Shown here: positions 16,640 to 27,800 of the stretch, in pieces
How positions within the stretch are numbered: position 1 is the stretch's first letter
Layout of the letters: each line of letters starts with the position of its first letter
NCBI GenBank assembly: GCA_963712715.1
Contig: CAVQJI010000042.1
Span: 102,993 to 166,992, forward strand
Source: JAFEDN01 sp963712715
GTDB taxonomy: Bacteria; Pseudomonadota; Gammaproteobacteria; Coxiellales; Coxiellaceae
Direction of reading: 5' to 3'
Length of the DNA: 64,000 nt
Notes under the pieces: generated by a model
Database searches by the model: none
Seen by the model: only the letters and a program-made list of their open reading frames with translations
What the model was told of the DNA's origin: nothing
Program-made: the position numbers and the translations under genes

Positions 16640-17697
16640 ACTATCAATGGTTGTTAAAATATCCTTACGCACAGCCGCTGGTGCAGCGATGGCATCGCAT
16701 GCAATTCAACCGCAGGCCCCAGCAGGCTTTTTTGCAGGACCTTGCGGCCCTGATTGAAGATGGCGTGCCTGCCAGTCAGGCGATCGACGTGATTATCGGC
16801 GTCTCTGGCGGTATCACCAAAAAAGTAGCCGAAGCGGTTGCAGTCAGCATTGCCAAGGGCCAAAGCCTTGCCGATGGAATGCAGCCATGGTTTTCACACG
16901 CGGTAGTGGAAATCATTCGAGTCGGTGAATCAAACGGCGCTTTGCCACAAACACTGCGCGCCGCCGCCAACATGTACACCAGTTATGCGGGGACCTTAAA
17001 CGCGTTTTTAGCTTCGGTGCTTTACCCTATCAGTGTTATTATATTAGCGCTGGGGATCACGGCTTTTATAAAAAATTCAGTACTGACCAGCTTTCTCGAA
17101 ATTAAGCCCATGGCTACCTGGCCGCAAGTGGGTAAAAATTTATATAGAATTGGATCGATCGTGGAAAATGGCTGGTGGTTGATGCTGTTAACGGCGGGTT
17201 TACTGGGTATCATTGTGAACAACATTTTAAAAAATGTCACTGGTCATGTCCGCGGCTGGATAGATGATATCCCATTTTTTTCGTTATATCGCGCATCGCT
17301 GGCTGCGCGATTTATGGAAACTTTGGGATTGCTGGTTGCGAACGGAGTGATGATCAGGCAGGCTTTGAGCACCATGCAATACGACGCATCGCCTTACCTG
17401 TCCTGGCATTTATTACAAATGGAATACCGTCTAAGTGGAGGAGAGGAAAATATCGCTGATGTATTGGACACTAATTTAATCAGTAATAATGATTTGATGC
17501 GTTTGCGGGTAGTCGCCAAAAGTAAGGGATTTGCCGAAGCGTTAATCAGTCTGGGCCGCCAGGCCCGGGAGCGCACTTCCAAAAGAATTGACGCTACCGG
17601 TAAAGTGTTGGGCGGATTATTTTTATTGATCGGCGCAGGAATTGCCATGACAATTGTCTTTGGTATTTATACAGTAGGGAGTTCTCTAACTTTTTAG
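16636..17697 (+). CDS. pilR: Type IVb pilus inner-membrane platform protein (PilR/GspF family)
   Basis: The 353-residue protein has two T2SSF-like cytoplasmic helical domains (about residues 30-130 and 225-330). Hydrophobic helices lie near 133-150 (ASVLYPISVIILALGITAF), 180-197 and 330-350. Motifs DLAALIEDGVPASQAID and ESNGALPQTLRAAANMY are characteristic of the family. It anchors the assembly ATPase and contacts pilin in the inner membrane. ATGA overlap with pilQ implies coupled translation. Confidence 0.9.
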   Translation: MNYQWLLKYPYAQPLVQRWHRMQFNRRPQQAFLQDLAALIEDGVPASQAIDVIIGVSGGITKKVAEAVAVSIAKGQSLADGMQPWFSHAVVEIIRVGESNGALPQTLRAAANMYTSYAGTLNAFLASVLYPISVIILALGITAFIKNSVLTSFLEIKPMATWPQVGKNLYRIGSIVENGWWLMLLTAGLLGIIVNNILKNVTGHVRGWIDDIPFFSLYRASLAARFMETLGLLVANGVMIRQALSTMQYDASPYLSWHLLQMEYRLSGGEENIADVLDTNLISNNDLMRLRVVAKSKGFAEALISLGRQARERTSKRIDATGKVLGGLFLLIGAGIAMTIVFGIYTVGSSLTF

Positions 17698-17773
17698 GAG
17701 CGCTTTGCATAGGAAATGAAATGTGGTACGCTATAGCGTAATCAGTAACTATTTTTTTGTGAGGTAAAAAAAC

Positions 17774-18277
17774 ATGAAGACTTTCAACGGGAAGTTAAAG
17801 CAGGCAGGTATTTCGTTACTTGAAGTTTTGCTGTCTTTAGCAATTATTGCCATTATTTTGGTGATGGCGGTGCAGTATTTTACAACCGCGAGCACCAATC
17901 AAAAACTCAACATGGTCAGAACTGCTATTGGTGTCGACATGTCTGCTGTTGAAAGTTATGCGATTAATAATCCTTCATTTTCAACTTTGAGTTGGGATAT
18001 TTTAGTGAATGGTGGTTACATTAGTCAGGACCCCAAAAATATTAGTTGTAATTCCGGCTCACAAAAGGGCTGTACTCAGGTAACACCCTGGGGCAAGAAT
18101 ATCACTATCGGTGCTGCGACCGGAACGAGTGGACTGGGTGTAATCACCGTCCCGTTACCCTCTCAGGCGCTGTGCACCAATTTACAGGATAGTTACGGAC
18201 CAAAAGTAGTTGATTGCACCACATCCCAAGGCTCAGCTATCGTTTATCTTAATGGAAACATTCCAGGTACAACTTAA
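17774..18277 (+). CDS. pilS: Type IVb major prepilin (PilS-like)
   Basis: The 12-residue leader ends in glycine, and cleavage at QAG|ISLLEV would give a mature N-terminus with glutamate at +5 and a 20-residue hydrophobic helix (LSLAIIAIILVMAVQYF). The non-phenylalanine first residue fits type IVb pilins. Two cysteines near residues 136 and 148 (ALCTNL, VVDCTT) could close the pilin D-region loop. GAGG lies about nine bases before the ATG at 17774. A 76-base gap from pilR may hold its own promoter, as expected for a highly expressed pilin. The prepilin peptidase (PilU) is not in the window. Confidence 0.88.
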   Translation: MKTFNGKLKQAGISLLEVLLSLAIIAIILVMAVQYFTTASTNQKLNMVRTAIGVDMSAVESYAINNPSFSTLSWDILVNGGYISQDPKNISCNSGSQKGCTQVTPWGKNITIGAATGTSGLGVITVPLPSQALCTNLQDSYGPKVVDCTTSQGSAIVYLNGNIPGTT

Positions 18278-18294
18278 ATTAGTGGAATGTTCTC

Positions 18295-18912
18295 TTGATT
18301 AAATCCGGGCAATCTGGTTTTACTTTACTGGAGTTGTTACTGGTTTTGGTATGCATGGGCGCGATTATTTCGTGGTCCATGCATCACTACCAACAGAAAC
18401 AGCGCCGTACACAAACCTTACAAATAGAATCAGATATTAAATCCCTGCAGCGAGCGTTAGATATTTATTTTCATGCGACAGGCTGCAAGCAAAATGGCGA
18501 ATTCGCCGAGGCGGCGGGAAATATCGATTGTCAAAACCTCCTCCAGTACGGCGACGTTGTTTGCAATCGTGCGCCACTCGTCGCGCAATACGCTGCCAAA
18601 TTAATCGACACCAACCAAAAGACACAGGGAACCACTCCAAAGCCCGTGTATCAATTAGAAATCCAGGCTATCCTGTCCACGAATTTAAGCGATAAGCAGG
18701 TGACCTGGCTCCAGCAACAATTGGCCGCAAAAACCGGTGCGCAAAACAATATTTTAATATGGGACAGTCTACCCACGAATAGTTATGTGCAGGCAGGTGA
18801 TAATTCATGGATTCTCAACGGCGCCGGCGCTTATTTCCGCGCCAGCCAAAATGAGAATGGAACCGGCGGCGCCGCCATGCCCGAATTCTCAGGTTCTTTT
18901 TGCGCTAATTAA
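18295..18912 (+). CDS. Second prepilin-like protein
   Basis: The leader MIKSGQSG is followed by FTLLELLLVL, with cleavage after glycine and glutamate at +5, so it is processed like a pilin or pseudopilin. The 205-residue product has a C-terminal domain with cysteines near residues 63, 79, 87 and 203. The start is TTG at 18295, with TGGAATG upstream; no ATG lies between it and the leader. It follows pilS by 17 bases. It is likely a minor pilin of the same fibre. R64 has no exact counterpart at this place, where pilT/pilU would sit. Confidence 0.8.
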   Translation: MIKSGQSGFTLLELLLVLVCMGAIISWSMHHYQQKQRRTQTLQIESDIKSLQRALDIYFHATGCKQNGEFAEAAGNIDCQNLLQYGDVVCNRAPLVAQYAAKLIDTNQKTQGTTPKPVYQLEIQAILSTNLSDKQVTWLQQQLAAKTGAQNNILIWDSLPTNSYVQAGDNSWILNGAGAYFRASQNENGTGGAAMPEFSGSFCAN

Positions 18913-19022
18913 AAATTTTTCCCTGTTCGGTATTTAATTGACTCTTAAGAATTTCTTTATTGCTATTACCGAATCGCTTATGTAGAATCGGTACAAAAGA
19001 AGTCATCAGTAGTGGAATGCTA

Positions 19023-20297
19023 ATGCTTGCATATCGTATTAAAAATAGATGCACACAAAAAGGTTACACTCTTATCGAGTTGCTCTTGGTGGTTACAGTG
19101 CTGGCATTTATTGCCTCGCTGGGAGTAAAAACTTATCGTGACAAAGCCGCTTCCGACCGCATCAATATTACCGCGCTGAATATCCAACACGTTCTTGAAG
19201 CGGGAATTTCCTACAATCTCGCCAACCAGTCAAAGTGGCCCAAAAAAAACTGGAGCGGTTCTAACTGCAATACTGCTCCCGACGACACTGTTTTCGTACA
19301 AAATTATCTTCCTAATGAAAGCAACCAAAGTAATCTGGGCGTTCCTATCTGTTGGAATGGTGACGATACGACAGCAGGTCCGCAAAAAGCAAAACGTTTT
19401 TGGGCAGCCGTCAGCACCGGCGATAGCGGCGACGCCACCGCGGTATCCGCCGCACAACGCATTGCCGCGCGTTTACCCAACGCTATCATCACTAACGATC
19501 CCAACGCTGAACCGACGGGCACTCCCAGCAGCGTCTGCACCAGCGGAGCCTGTTATGTCAAAGCCGTCGTGGCAATGCCTACGGGAGGCGGCGGAAATTT
19601 GGGCACAAGCTATGTTGCCGGCGTTGGAAATTGCGATTCCAATATAGATGCTCTTACCGGTAGTGTTCAGAACAAACAGCCCGGTTCGGGAACAAATGTC
19701 TATTGCCGAAGAACCACAGTGTCTGAACAATTTTGCACTAATTTTCCCGCGGCCTGTGGCGATACCGCGATTAATTCATTATCCCAGTATGAAATTGGAT
19801 TTCAATGCAAGCCTGGAGAATATGCGAACATATACGTCGTTCCCAACTTCGTGCGAATGGATCGCTACTCCGGTTCTAGCGGGAGTCCTGCAAATGCCGT
19901 CACGGTGGATCCTGTGTATGAATTATCCGGAGCTCCTGAAACAAATCCTTATGCGGGCAAGCCCCCTTATTGGGTTGATTACACGAAAGACTATTGCCCA
20001 ACAGGGCCTCTTCCGGACGGCGCTGCGAAATGTCAGGTAACGATGGTGGGCACTTATGGTTACCAGAATGGCGGAGCATTGGTGACGAATGGATGCACCA
20101 CTCACATGCAAAATGATTTGCACGTCTGTACCTGCGTGCCTGTCAGGAACTCAGGCGGCGTTATCTCTGGCGGATGTGCTGACGCAGCGGGTGGCCGCAG
20201 CGGCGCTGTCGGGGCTTCTTATATAGCGATGTGCAACCAGTCATCACCGGCTTCAGCGAATTTGGCGGTAAAACAAACCGGTAAAAATTTTTGGTAA
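19023..20297 (+). CDS. Large minor pilin / tip adhesin (PilV-like)
   Basis: The prepilin leader MLAYRIKNRCTQKG precedes YTLIELLLVVTVLAFIASLG, giving cleavage after glycine and glutamate at +5. The mature protein has about 410 residues, far longer than a structural pilin, with a glycine/asparagine-rich and cysteine-rich C-terminal domain (more than ten cysteines). That build and its last place in the Q-R-S-x order fit a PilV-like tip adhesin. I start at ATG 19023 with GTGGA upstream; a TTG at 18960 gives an unlikely longer leader. No shufflon-type recombinase or inverted segments were seen at the 3' end. Confidence 0.75.
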   Translation: MLAYRIKNRCTQKGYTLIELLLVVTVLAFIASLGVKTYRDKAASDRINITALNIQHVLEAGISYNLANQSKWPKKNWSGSNCNTAPDDTVFVQNYLPNESNQSNLGVPICWNGDDTTAGPQKAKRFWAAVSTGDSGDATAVSAAQRIAARLPNAIITNDPNAEPTGTPSSVCTSGACYVKAVVAMPTGGGGNLGTSYVAGVGNCDSNIDALTGSVQNKQPGSGTNVYCRRTTVSEQFCTNFPAACGDTAINSLSQYEIGFQCKPGEYANIYVVPNFVRMDRYSGSSGSPANAVTVDPVYELSGAPETNPYAGKPPYWVDYTKDYCPTGPLPDGAAKCQVTMVGTYGYQNGGALVTNGCTTHMQNDLHVCTCVPVRNSGGVISGGCADAAGGRSGAVGASYIAMCNQSSPASANLAVKQTGKNFW

Positions 20298-20337
20298 TTG
20301 TATTTGTATTGTTAACTAACAAAATAGAGGTGCCAGT

Positions 20338-21726
20338 ATGCAAGATAATATACGTATTAATTCGGGTAATGGAACAGATGAGGAATTGTACCTTCCCCCA
20401 CAAGACCTGATGAATGATTATATACCTTTGGATGGATTTGAGGAAAAGAAAAAGAACGTTCGTGAACATACCCATTCCAGCAGCAATAGCATTAGTGCAG
20501 GCAGTTATTCTTCCAGCTTAAGCGGAGAGTTTAAACATGGTGCATACAGCACCGGCAGCAGTTTGAGTAGTAGCCAGTCAGGTAGCCGTAGTTCCCCAGT
20601 GCAGTCAACTTCTGCCGATGACGAAGAAGATGTTAAACATGGCCCGGGCAACTTTGGCAGCATACCGGCCCCCTCTCAGGTTCCGATTGTAATTCTTCCT
20701 GATGCAAAAGCGGATCCATTTCCAACACCCATGGCGGCGTGGCATAATTTGCAGCACGTCATCACGGAGGTTAACGATCCCCTGTTGAGGCTGGAAGCAA
20801 AAAAACTCTCCGACAGAGCAGAAGACGAGCGGACGAAAAAGGCGGGTGGGGCCACCCGTTTATGGTATAAGACCACCAGTTTTTTTAGTTGGGCCTGCTG
20901 TGGCTGTCTGCCTACGTTATGTAAAAGCACATTTGTCCTTCTGACTGCCGGAGCGGTGATTGCTGCAGGACTTTTCCTGAGACGCCAGGCCAATATCGCA
21001 GATGATTATCAGGCTCCGGATTTTCATCCGGGCGACACTACGGATGATAGCATTTACGCATTGGGGGGTATCACTTCGGATATCTATAATCTGGTAGAGA
21101 AGGTTTGGCCCCTGAAAAATTTAGAGCGCCAGGGCTATGAGGCTGCTGGAATTTTGGGTTTGGTCTGGACAGTTGAGTTTTTCATTTACCGTTTTATGCA
21201 ACATGAGAATGAAAAAACGCGTCAGGCTGGCGAGAATAATCAACAGATCCAGGATGCGCAAACGGAAGTCATCAGAAAACTGACTGAGAAAGATAAGGCG
21301 CAAGCGAAAGCCATCAATAACCTGACTCAGCAAATCCAAACACTGACACTGGAATTACAGAAGGAACGGATTGGCTCAAAGAAAAAGGCAAATCGAATCA
21401 AAAGACTGGAGAAAGCGGTGGAGAGTTTGACGGGAAGTCCTTTACCACCATTAGATAAGGACCTTGAAGAAAAGACTATTTCGAGTGAAACAGTCAGCGA
21501 TGGGAAACAAGTGGGTGGTTTAGACAACACTGCTGATGAAACAAGAGAAGGCCATACTTCTGATATTACCTCCCAAATGTTAAGAGAAAGGGCAAAAGCT
21601 TCTAATCAAGGGTCGAATTCACATTCGTTCGTTGCCGGCGGAGGCCGGGGCGGTGGAGCACCGAGACCGACCGGTACCGGTAACAATCCTGTGGCTTTGA
21701 CAAACACTAATTTGAATCAACGTTAA
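20338..21726 (+). CDS. Unrecognised 462-aa membrane and coiled-coil protein
   Basis: No family is recognised. The layout is clear: a Ser/Gly-rich disordered N-terminus (to about 120), a hydrophobic helix after a cysteine cluster (WACCGCLPTLCKSTFVLLTA, about 182-205), a second weaker helix near 265-285 (AAGILGLVWTVEFFIYRF), then a long charged coiled coil (about 285-365) and a Gly-rich tail. GAGG precedes the ATG at 20338. With a hairpin of two membrane helices, a coiled coil and no signal peptide, it could be a host-membrane effector or an inner-membrane scaffold. It lies directly before the giant gene on the same strand. Confidence 0.75.
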   Translation: MQDNIRINSGNGTDEELYLPPQDLMNDYIPLDGFEEKKKNVREHTHSSSNSISAGSYSSSLSGEFKHGAYSTGSSLSSSQSGSRSSPVQSTSADDEEDVKHGPGNFGSIPAPSQVPIVILPDAKADPFPTPMAAWHNLQHVITEVNDPLLRLEAKKLSDRAEDERTKKAGGATRLWYKTTSFFSWACCGCLPTLCKSTFVLLTAGAVIAAGLFLRRQANIADDYQAPDFHPGDTTDDSIYALGGITSDIYNLVEKVWPLKNLERQGYEAAGILGLVWTVEFFIYRFMQHENEKTRQAGENNQQIQDAQTEVIRKLTEKDKAQAKAINNLTQQIQTLTLELQKERIGSKKKANRIKRLEKAVESLTGSPLPPLDKDLEEKTISSETVSDGKQVGGLDNTADETREGHTSDITSQMLRERAKASNQGSNSHSFVAGGGRGGGAPRPTGTGNNPVALTNTNLNQR

Positions 21727-21749
21727 GAGTTGCCATTTGTCGCCAGCAA

Positions 21750-21798
21750 TTCTCGCCCTGAACATTTTTTAAAATGAAAAAATGTTAAAGGGCGAGAA
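21750..21798. repeat. Long hairpin before the giant gene
   Basis: TTCTCGCCCT..AACATTTTTT pairs with AAAAAATGTT..AGGGCGAGAA around a 6-base loop. The stem is strong but no T-run follows on the plus strand, so termination of the preceding transcript is possible, not certain. Confidence 0.6.
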
Positions 21799-21851
21799 AA
21801 AAATAAGCAAAGAATTGAGATAAATTGATATTTCATTGAAGGAGCGAAATC

Positions 21852-24800
21852 ATGTCAAGAACCGGTGATGGTCCCAAATCGGCAAGTACAACTTCACAAA
21901 TACTCGAAAAAAAGCGAAATCCGGAAGAAAACGCTAACCGCCTTTACAGACAGGATCCATTTTTTTGTGAAGCGGTCATGAATGCTGAAATTAGCAGCAG
22001 TGATTTAAGAGGTAATCTTGAGCCAATAGACGCGATTATTCGTGATCTCCCCGAGAAAGAAGTTAAGGCATTTCAGGAAAAAGTTAAAAATATTCGCGAT
22101 CAAAAGCAGTTGGGTAGTGATCTTGAGACAATCGTGTCTGCTGAATTTAAAAAACTGTCATCGATAACAAGCCTGACTCCGCAGCAAATTGAATTCAAAA
22201 TTAAGAATTATTGGAGGCTTGCCGACGTTGTTATGAGGCAAGACGTCGATTTTAAGATTGAAAGTCAAGGCCGGGGTTCTTATCTGTCACTGAAAAAATT
22301 AGTCCTGGAAATTCGCCAAAAAATTAAAGCTGGGATGGATGATGATAAAATTATTCTGGAATTAAAACTTCAGCCCGGCCACCAAAATTTAATAGAAGCG
22401 GTGAGGGAAGACTATACTCGCTTTGTAAACGAACAGGATGAAAAAAAGATACAGGGACAATGGGATACATTGGTTACCCAGACAAAGGATTCGCTTCCAA
22501 GGACTGTCATTACACAACTATCCGGCATGATCCAATTGCTTTCAGAGAATAATAAAACCGTCATCGATGAGAAATATCATCCCGCGGACATAAGATTCAT
22601 TGTCAATGATTGCAAAGCAGATCAAACCTTGCTGTCAAAATATACCCAGGAATTTAAACGCCTGGATGACCAGTTGAAATCCGGAAACATTAAGACGATA
22701 TTGGGTGTCCTTGATGGAACGTGTGTCCAGGACATTACTGAAAAATATTTAAAATTTTATACCGAAAGGCATTTCAGGGCTAACAAAATAGATTACCCGA
22801 GGGACCGTGCACAACGTCAGAAGATCAGTGAAAAAATTGAAGCCGGTCAGACTGACGATCAAATATTGCAGGAATTAATGAATGAACATTATTCTTTGAC
22901 GGTCGTTTCCACACCAGATGCTTTGGACTTCAAAGCACTCAATACCATTCGTCAGAAATTCAATAACCCGGTTTTAGCCAGAGATCAAAAAGGGCAAGTT
23001 TCTATTTGTGGTTATAAAGGCGGTCAATGGCGTATTACACTTCTGAATGGCGATAAATTTAAAGATTTCCAATTTCCCCCCAGCGCTCGACCTTTAATAC
23101 TGGACAGATATGAAATCCCATTATTAGTGTACGAGGAAATCACCGTAAAAGCAGGGCATTCCTTTGTCGAATATGCGGATAGCGAGGAAGACAAAAATCC
23201 TGGAGCGACCCAGAAAGAAAGAGACAGGCTTCGGGTAATCATAGAATCCGTCATCAATTTTATTGATATCGATTCACAAATTCGAAACCATACTCCCGGG
23301 TTTGAGGGAATATCTTACGCAGACACCCGGGGCCTTATCGTCAATATTCGAAAAGGTTTGAAAGCTACGCGAAAAATTGTGCAACAACGCATTCCTGGCC
23401 GGGAATCGATGCCTGCGACACAGCCAGTGGGTTCCGGGAGCCCGTCCCATCCTTCATCGAGACCTGCGCGGGTATTAGAACCCGCGCAGGCATTACAACC
23501 TGCGCCGCTGACCGGAATCAAACATCTCTCGCCCTGGCGGTCATTAATGAATGAGACTACTGATAAGGCAACCGAATCCGCCGCGGCTCTTTGGACCATT
23601 GGAATCCCTGGCACCAATTACGCATTGCTGCCGTCCTCCCATTTGTCCGGGATATTTTCGGGAATCATGGAGAACCCCCAACGCTATCGATTATATGATT
23701 TTTTCGCCTCTTTATATAATGACGACCCTTATGAAGCGACCACAAGAAGGATCCGATTAAAAGTATATAAAGATAATCCAGATCATGCGGAAACCATTGT
23801 CAATCTCTTAATCTTTACGGGAGAGCCTTACCCGGGGCAGGATCTGGCAATCAAAGCATTTCTGGGGGCAAATCCCAAGCCTATTTTGGGATGTTTGCAG
23901 GAATGGTTAAACAAAGGAGAAGAAGCCTATACCAGTAAAGCCTTTAAATTTATTGTGGCAAATCCCGTTGTGCTTGTTGATAATTTTTCTCTTCTTTATT
24001 TAACGGCAACCGGTTTTTTTGAGTTAATGAAGATATTTGATTGGCTCAAGGTCATTTTAAAGAAAGGCACATCAACCCGGCGGGAGCCGCAAAGAGAAGT
24101 CATGGAAAACCTTCTGCGTCATTGTACAAAGATACTGGTGGAAATATTTGTAAATTCCGCCGCAACCACAAACCTTTTGAATCCAGGTATCGATAAAACC
24201 GGCAAAAAAGCCATATTAAAAGACTGCATCGAAAAACACCGGTATTTTGATTTTGTAAAATCGCTATGCCTGTTCAGGCAGGGCGATAAATTTATATTTA
24301 GTTGCCATGATATCTTGATAGAATTGCTAATTAATACCACTGATTTCAAACCCGATGGGCCTCTTTGGAGAAGTATGGGGGTTCTGGCTGAAGCTCCCGG
24401 TAACGAGTCGGGCATCAGTTCCCTGAACCGTCTGAACGTGGTTGAGCCGCGGCAGGATAAAATTATTCATCGGATTATTAAAAAAATTTCCGCTGAAATA
24501 AAGAAGCGTGAAGGTCAATTGCCCAGTCCCGACAATAGCGTTTCGCAGATTGAACTCTCTATGGAAGAATCATCCAGGTTCATAATGTTACGTCCGGAGA
24601 GCCCGGATGATTCTTCAAACCCTGATTTACTTTCTTCATCTTCATCGTCATCCTATTTTTCTTCCTCTTCCACAAGTTCATCAAGCAGCAGCTTCGCAAG
24701 TATGTCTGCGCCAGAAAAAAAAATTAGCTTTGAAGATAAATATACAGAGGATGAGACTGAAAAGGCGCACCTTCTCACGATTATAGGTGAGGAGGACTTA

Positions 24801-27800
24801 CCTTCGTCTGAAGTACCCGGCAGGGATATTCCTGACTCTTTGCCCCTGATTTTCGAGTCAAAAGATTTGGAGTCTGATAAACCTGAAAAACTTTCTCAAA
24901 TATCCCCGAAATTTGAGTTAATGCCGGCGTTCCTCAATCTCGCCACCCTGATGGTGGATCGCATTACCCAGATGCGTAACTTTAACAGTGGCAACCCCAT
25001 ACCCGAGACTTATCCCGAAGAATTTTTTGCTAAAATTCAGTCATGGGGAGAGGAATATTGCTTTTTATTCATACTGGCAGTGGGTTGTGTGGAATTGCCC
25101 CTCCAGAATACTTTAACCTTTTCTTCACGATTCAAATTGCTCATCAATTTTATGACTTATTTGAAAAATGATGATCTGATCACTTTTGTCGCCAAAAAAT
25201 TTGGTCAGCTTGGAGCAGAGCAGGGCATCAGTTTTGATGAAAAAAGTTTTTGTCAGGATTCCTATAAAACCTTTTTATTGAATCCTCTTGGATGGAGCGC
25301 CAGACATTGGCATGATTTCAGGAGAGTTGAAAAATCTGCATTCGCTTTTGCCTTTGATAAGGATTTCCGCCAAAAAACTGCCCTAAATTTTCGTGAAATC
25401 AAGAAAATTACTCTATGGTTAAACGCTTTTTCTCAATCGCCCAGAGACCTGAAAGCGAATCAGCCGAAAGAACAGCCTGGCGTTATCCCGCTGCACATTA
25501 AGGAAATTGCTCGAGAACTAAAGAAATTACAGGCGCTTCCCCTGGGCCTGGAAAGTTTTTACGGATTCCTGAAAGAGATGAATTTGGAAAGCACCGGTTA
25601 TGATGAATGGAATATCGCAGCCATGTACGCGGTGCTTTTTATCCCAAACCACCTTCAGATCAGAAATGAATTTAATGAGAAAATCTGTGGTCCCAGCTTT
25701 GAGCTATTAAAAAAAGCCATTCGTGAGTGCGAAAAGTTTTCGATATCGTCGTTGTCAGCCCCTGAAACGCAGAGACGGGCGGCTCTGTTTTTTACCTTAT
25801 TGCAGTTCCCACCCGAAACGCATGCTTCGCGCCACACCGGCGCGGAGATCCGATATCCCCGTGTGTGCAGTGATCTTTCCCAATTTTTTGTGGAATTTTT
25901 TCCGCCGGAAGAAGTATTACAGGCAGTCGAATGGCTATTCAGTCTGCAAAATTTTATTAACGATAACCCAACCGGTTGCGACCGTATACAAATTAGGCCA
26001 TTTTTTAACTGCTTGCTGAATAACGAAAAATTTGTCAGCTTTTTACAGCAGTTAGCTGAAAAGGATAAACCGCGATTTGCAAAATTTAAAGCCGCCTCTC
26101 TCCAAAAACTGATAAACAGCTTACCGGGCACTCTGACTTTACAGGTTTTTACAAATGTCGATCATCGAGACGTATTGAGTGTAGAACCTTCAGATTCAGA
26201 ATTGAAAGCAGAAGAGCCGGAGGTGGAAAAGCCGAAAGTGGAAGAGCTCAGTCTGGTTAATTTCCTGGATGATCCCGCTTCGACCATGCAGTCTTTTTTT
26301 ATTTATGTGGAACGCGCTTCCCGCCTCACGCCGGCGATTTTCTGGCAGAAGCGGGAAGCAATTTGTCTTCGTTTGGTGCAAATACTGGAAGGATGCTGGG
26401 AGGCAGCCCCCTCGACTGTCTGCTTTACCCTTGAAATTATACGTTTTGCGAATCTATTTGAAACCTTCAGAGAAATGAATCTTGACAGACAGCAATTCTC
26501 GCTGAGTACTCCTCCGCCCGGCGGAGCCGATGCTCGGAATGACACCCGTCTCATGGGTGCAGGCGGTGGAGACGCTCCGCTCTCTCCCCCTTGCGATTCC
26601 CCATTGGGTAAGGAGAGTTCCCTTCAGCGGGAACTCTTGCCTGATCGCTATACTGCGGTACAAAATTTTCAGAATCAAATTCGACTGTATTATAACCAGT
26701 ATGTCACAGAAATGCGCAGTGATGTGCGATCGAAACTTTATTCCCAGTTTATTTTGTTTAGAGCTGCTCTGCAGTGGGTACTGAACAACTATACGCGTGA
26801 AGTGGAAACCTCGGCAGGCTGTGAACGGTTGCTGGCATTTTGCAAATGGCTTCATGATTTCTCTTCAAACAGGAATAAAACGGAAAGTTTACCGGTGTGG
26901 GAATTTTCACGCGCTTTGCTGGTTCAGGATTTTAAATCTTTTACTGTTCTGCAGTTAAACGTTTGTATTGCTCTTGCCACACAAAAAAGGTTTATGCCTT
27001 TCAGGCAATTAATGCGATCCATTGCGATCGACCTGCTGGCGGTGGGAGAAATTAAAGCTAATTATTCTTCCGGTTTTTTTGACGATGATAAAATTACCGT
27101 CACTGCCCCGAAATGTCAGGCGACTTTCTTCCTGTTGGTTTCTGGAGTTTCCATAAAAAGTGTCTATCGCCACCTTGGCGAAATGACGGAAACCACGCCG
27201 GATCAGCTGGAAGGATTTATCCGCCGGGTCCACGAAGTTTTTGAACACGTTGATCAATTGCTGCAGGATGAAAATACTTATGACGAGCTGACCCTCAAAA
27301 AGCTGGCAGCCTTACGGGCCAAGGTTATTCATTTTTTTGTCGAGGTTGCCACCGGTCTTAACCAAACGCTGTCAACCAATAATGAACAGGAAATCACAGA
27401 AGAGGGGGCTTTCAGATTAAAAGTGAAGTCTATTGGCATGAGTAAACAATTGCCCAAATATCGATTTTCCATAAAAGATCAAACGATTCTGTTCTTAGAC
27501 AAAATGGGCATAGGTTTGCAGGAAAAACTCAGAGACGCTCTGGTAGTCTTATTTTCAGAAGAAAAAAATTATCGATTTCTCATGCATTTTATCAGTTCAG
27601 GTCATGGTTCCATGCCTGATTCTTATGAGCAACCGATCGTCCGGACAGTGTCTCATTACTACATTCATCCCATGGTTTTTCGGGCTGCTTTGATGGCTTT
27701 ATTAAAAACGGGTTGGGCGCTTCCTCCCCAGCATTGGCCAAAGCTTGGCGAACAATTGACGAACGTGGTGGCTTTTTGTTCGAGGAGTGAAAATCATAAC

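Noticed and set aside
19195..19647. 150-codon frame inside the PilV-like gene
   Set aside because: It overlaps a prepilin with a clear processing site and lacks a ribosome site.
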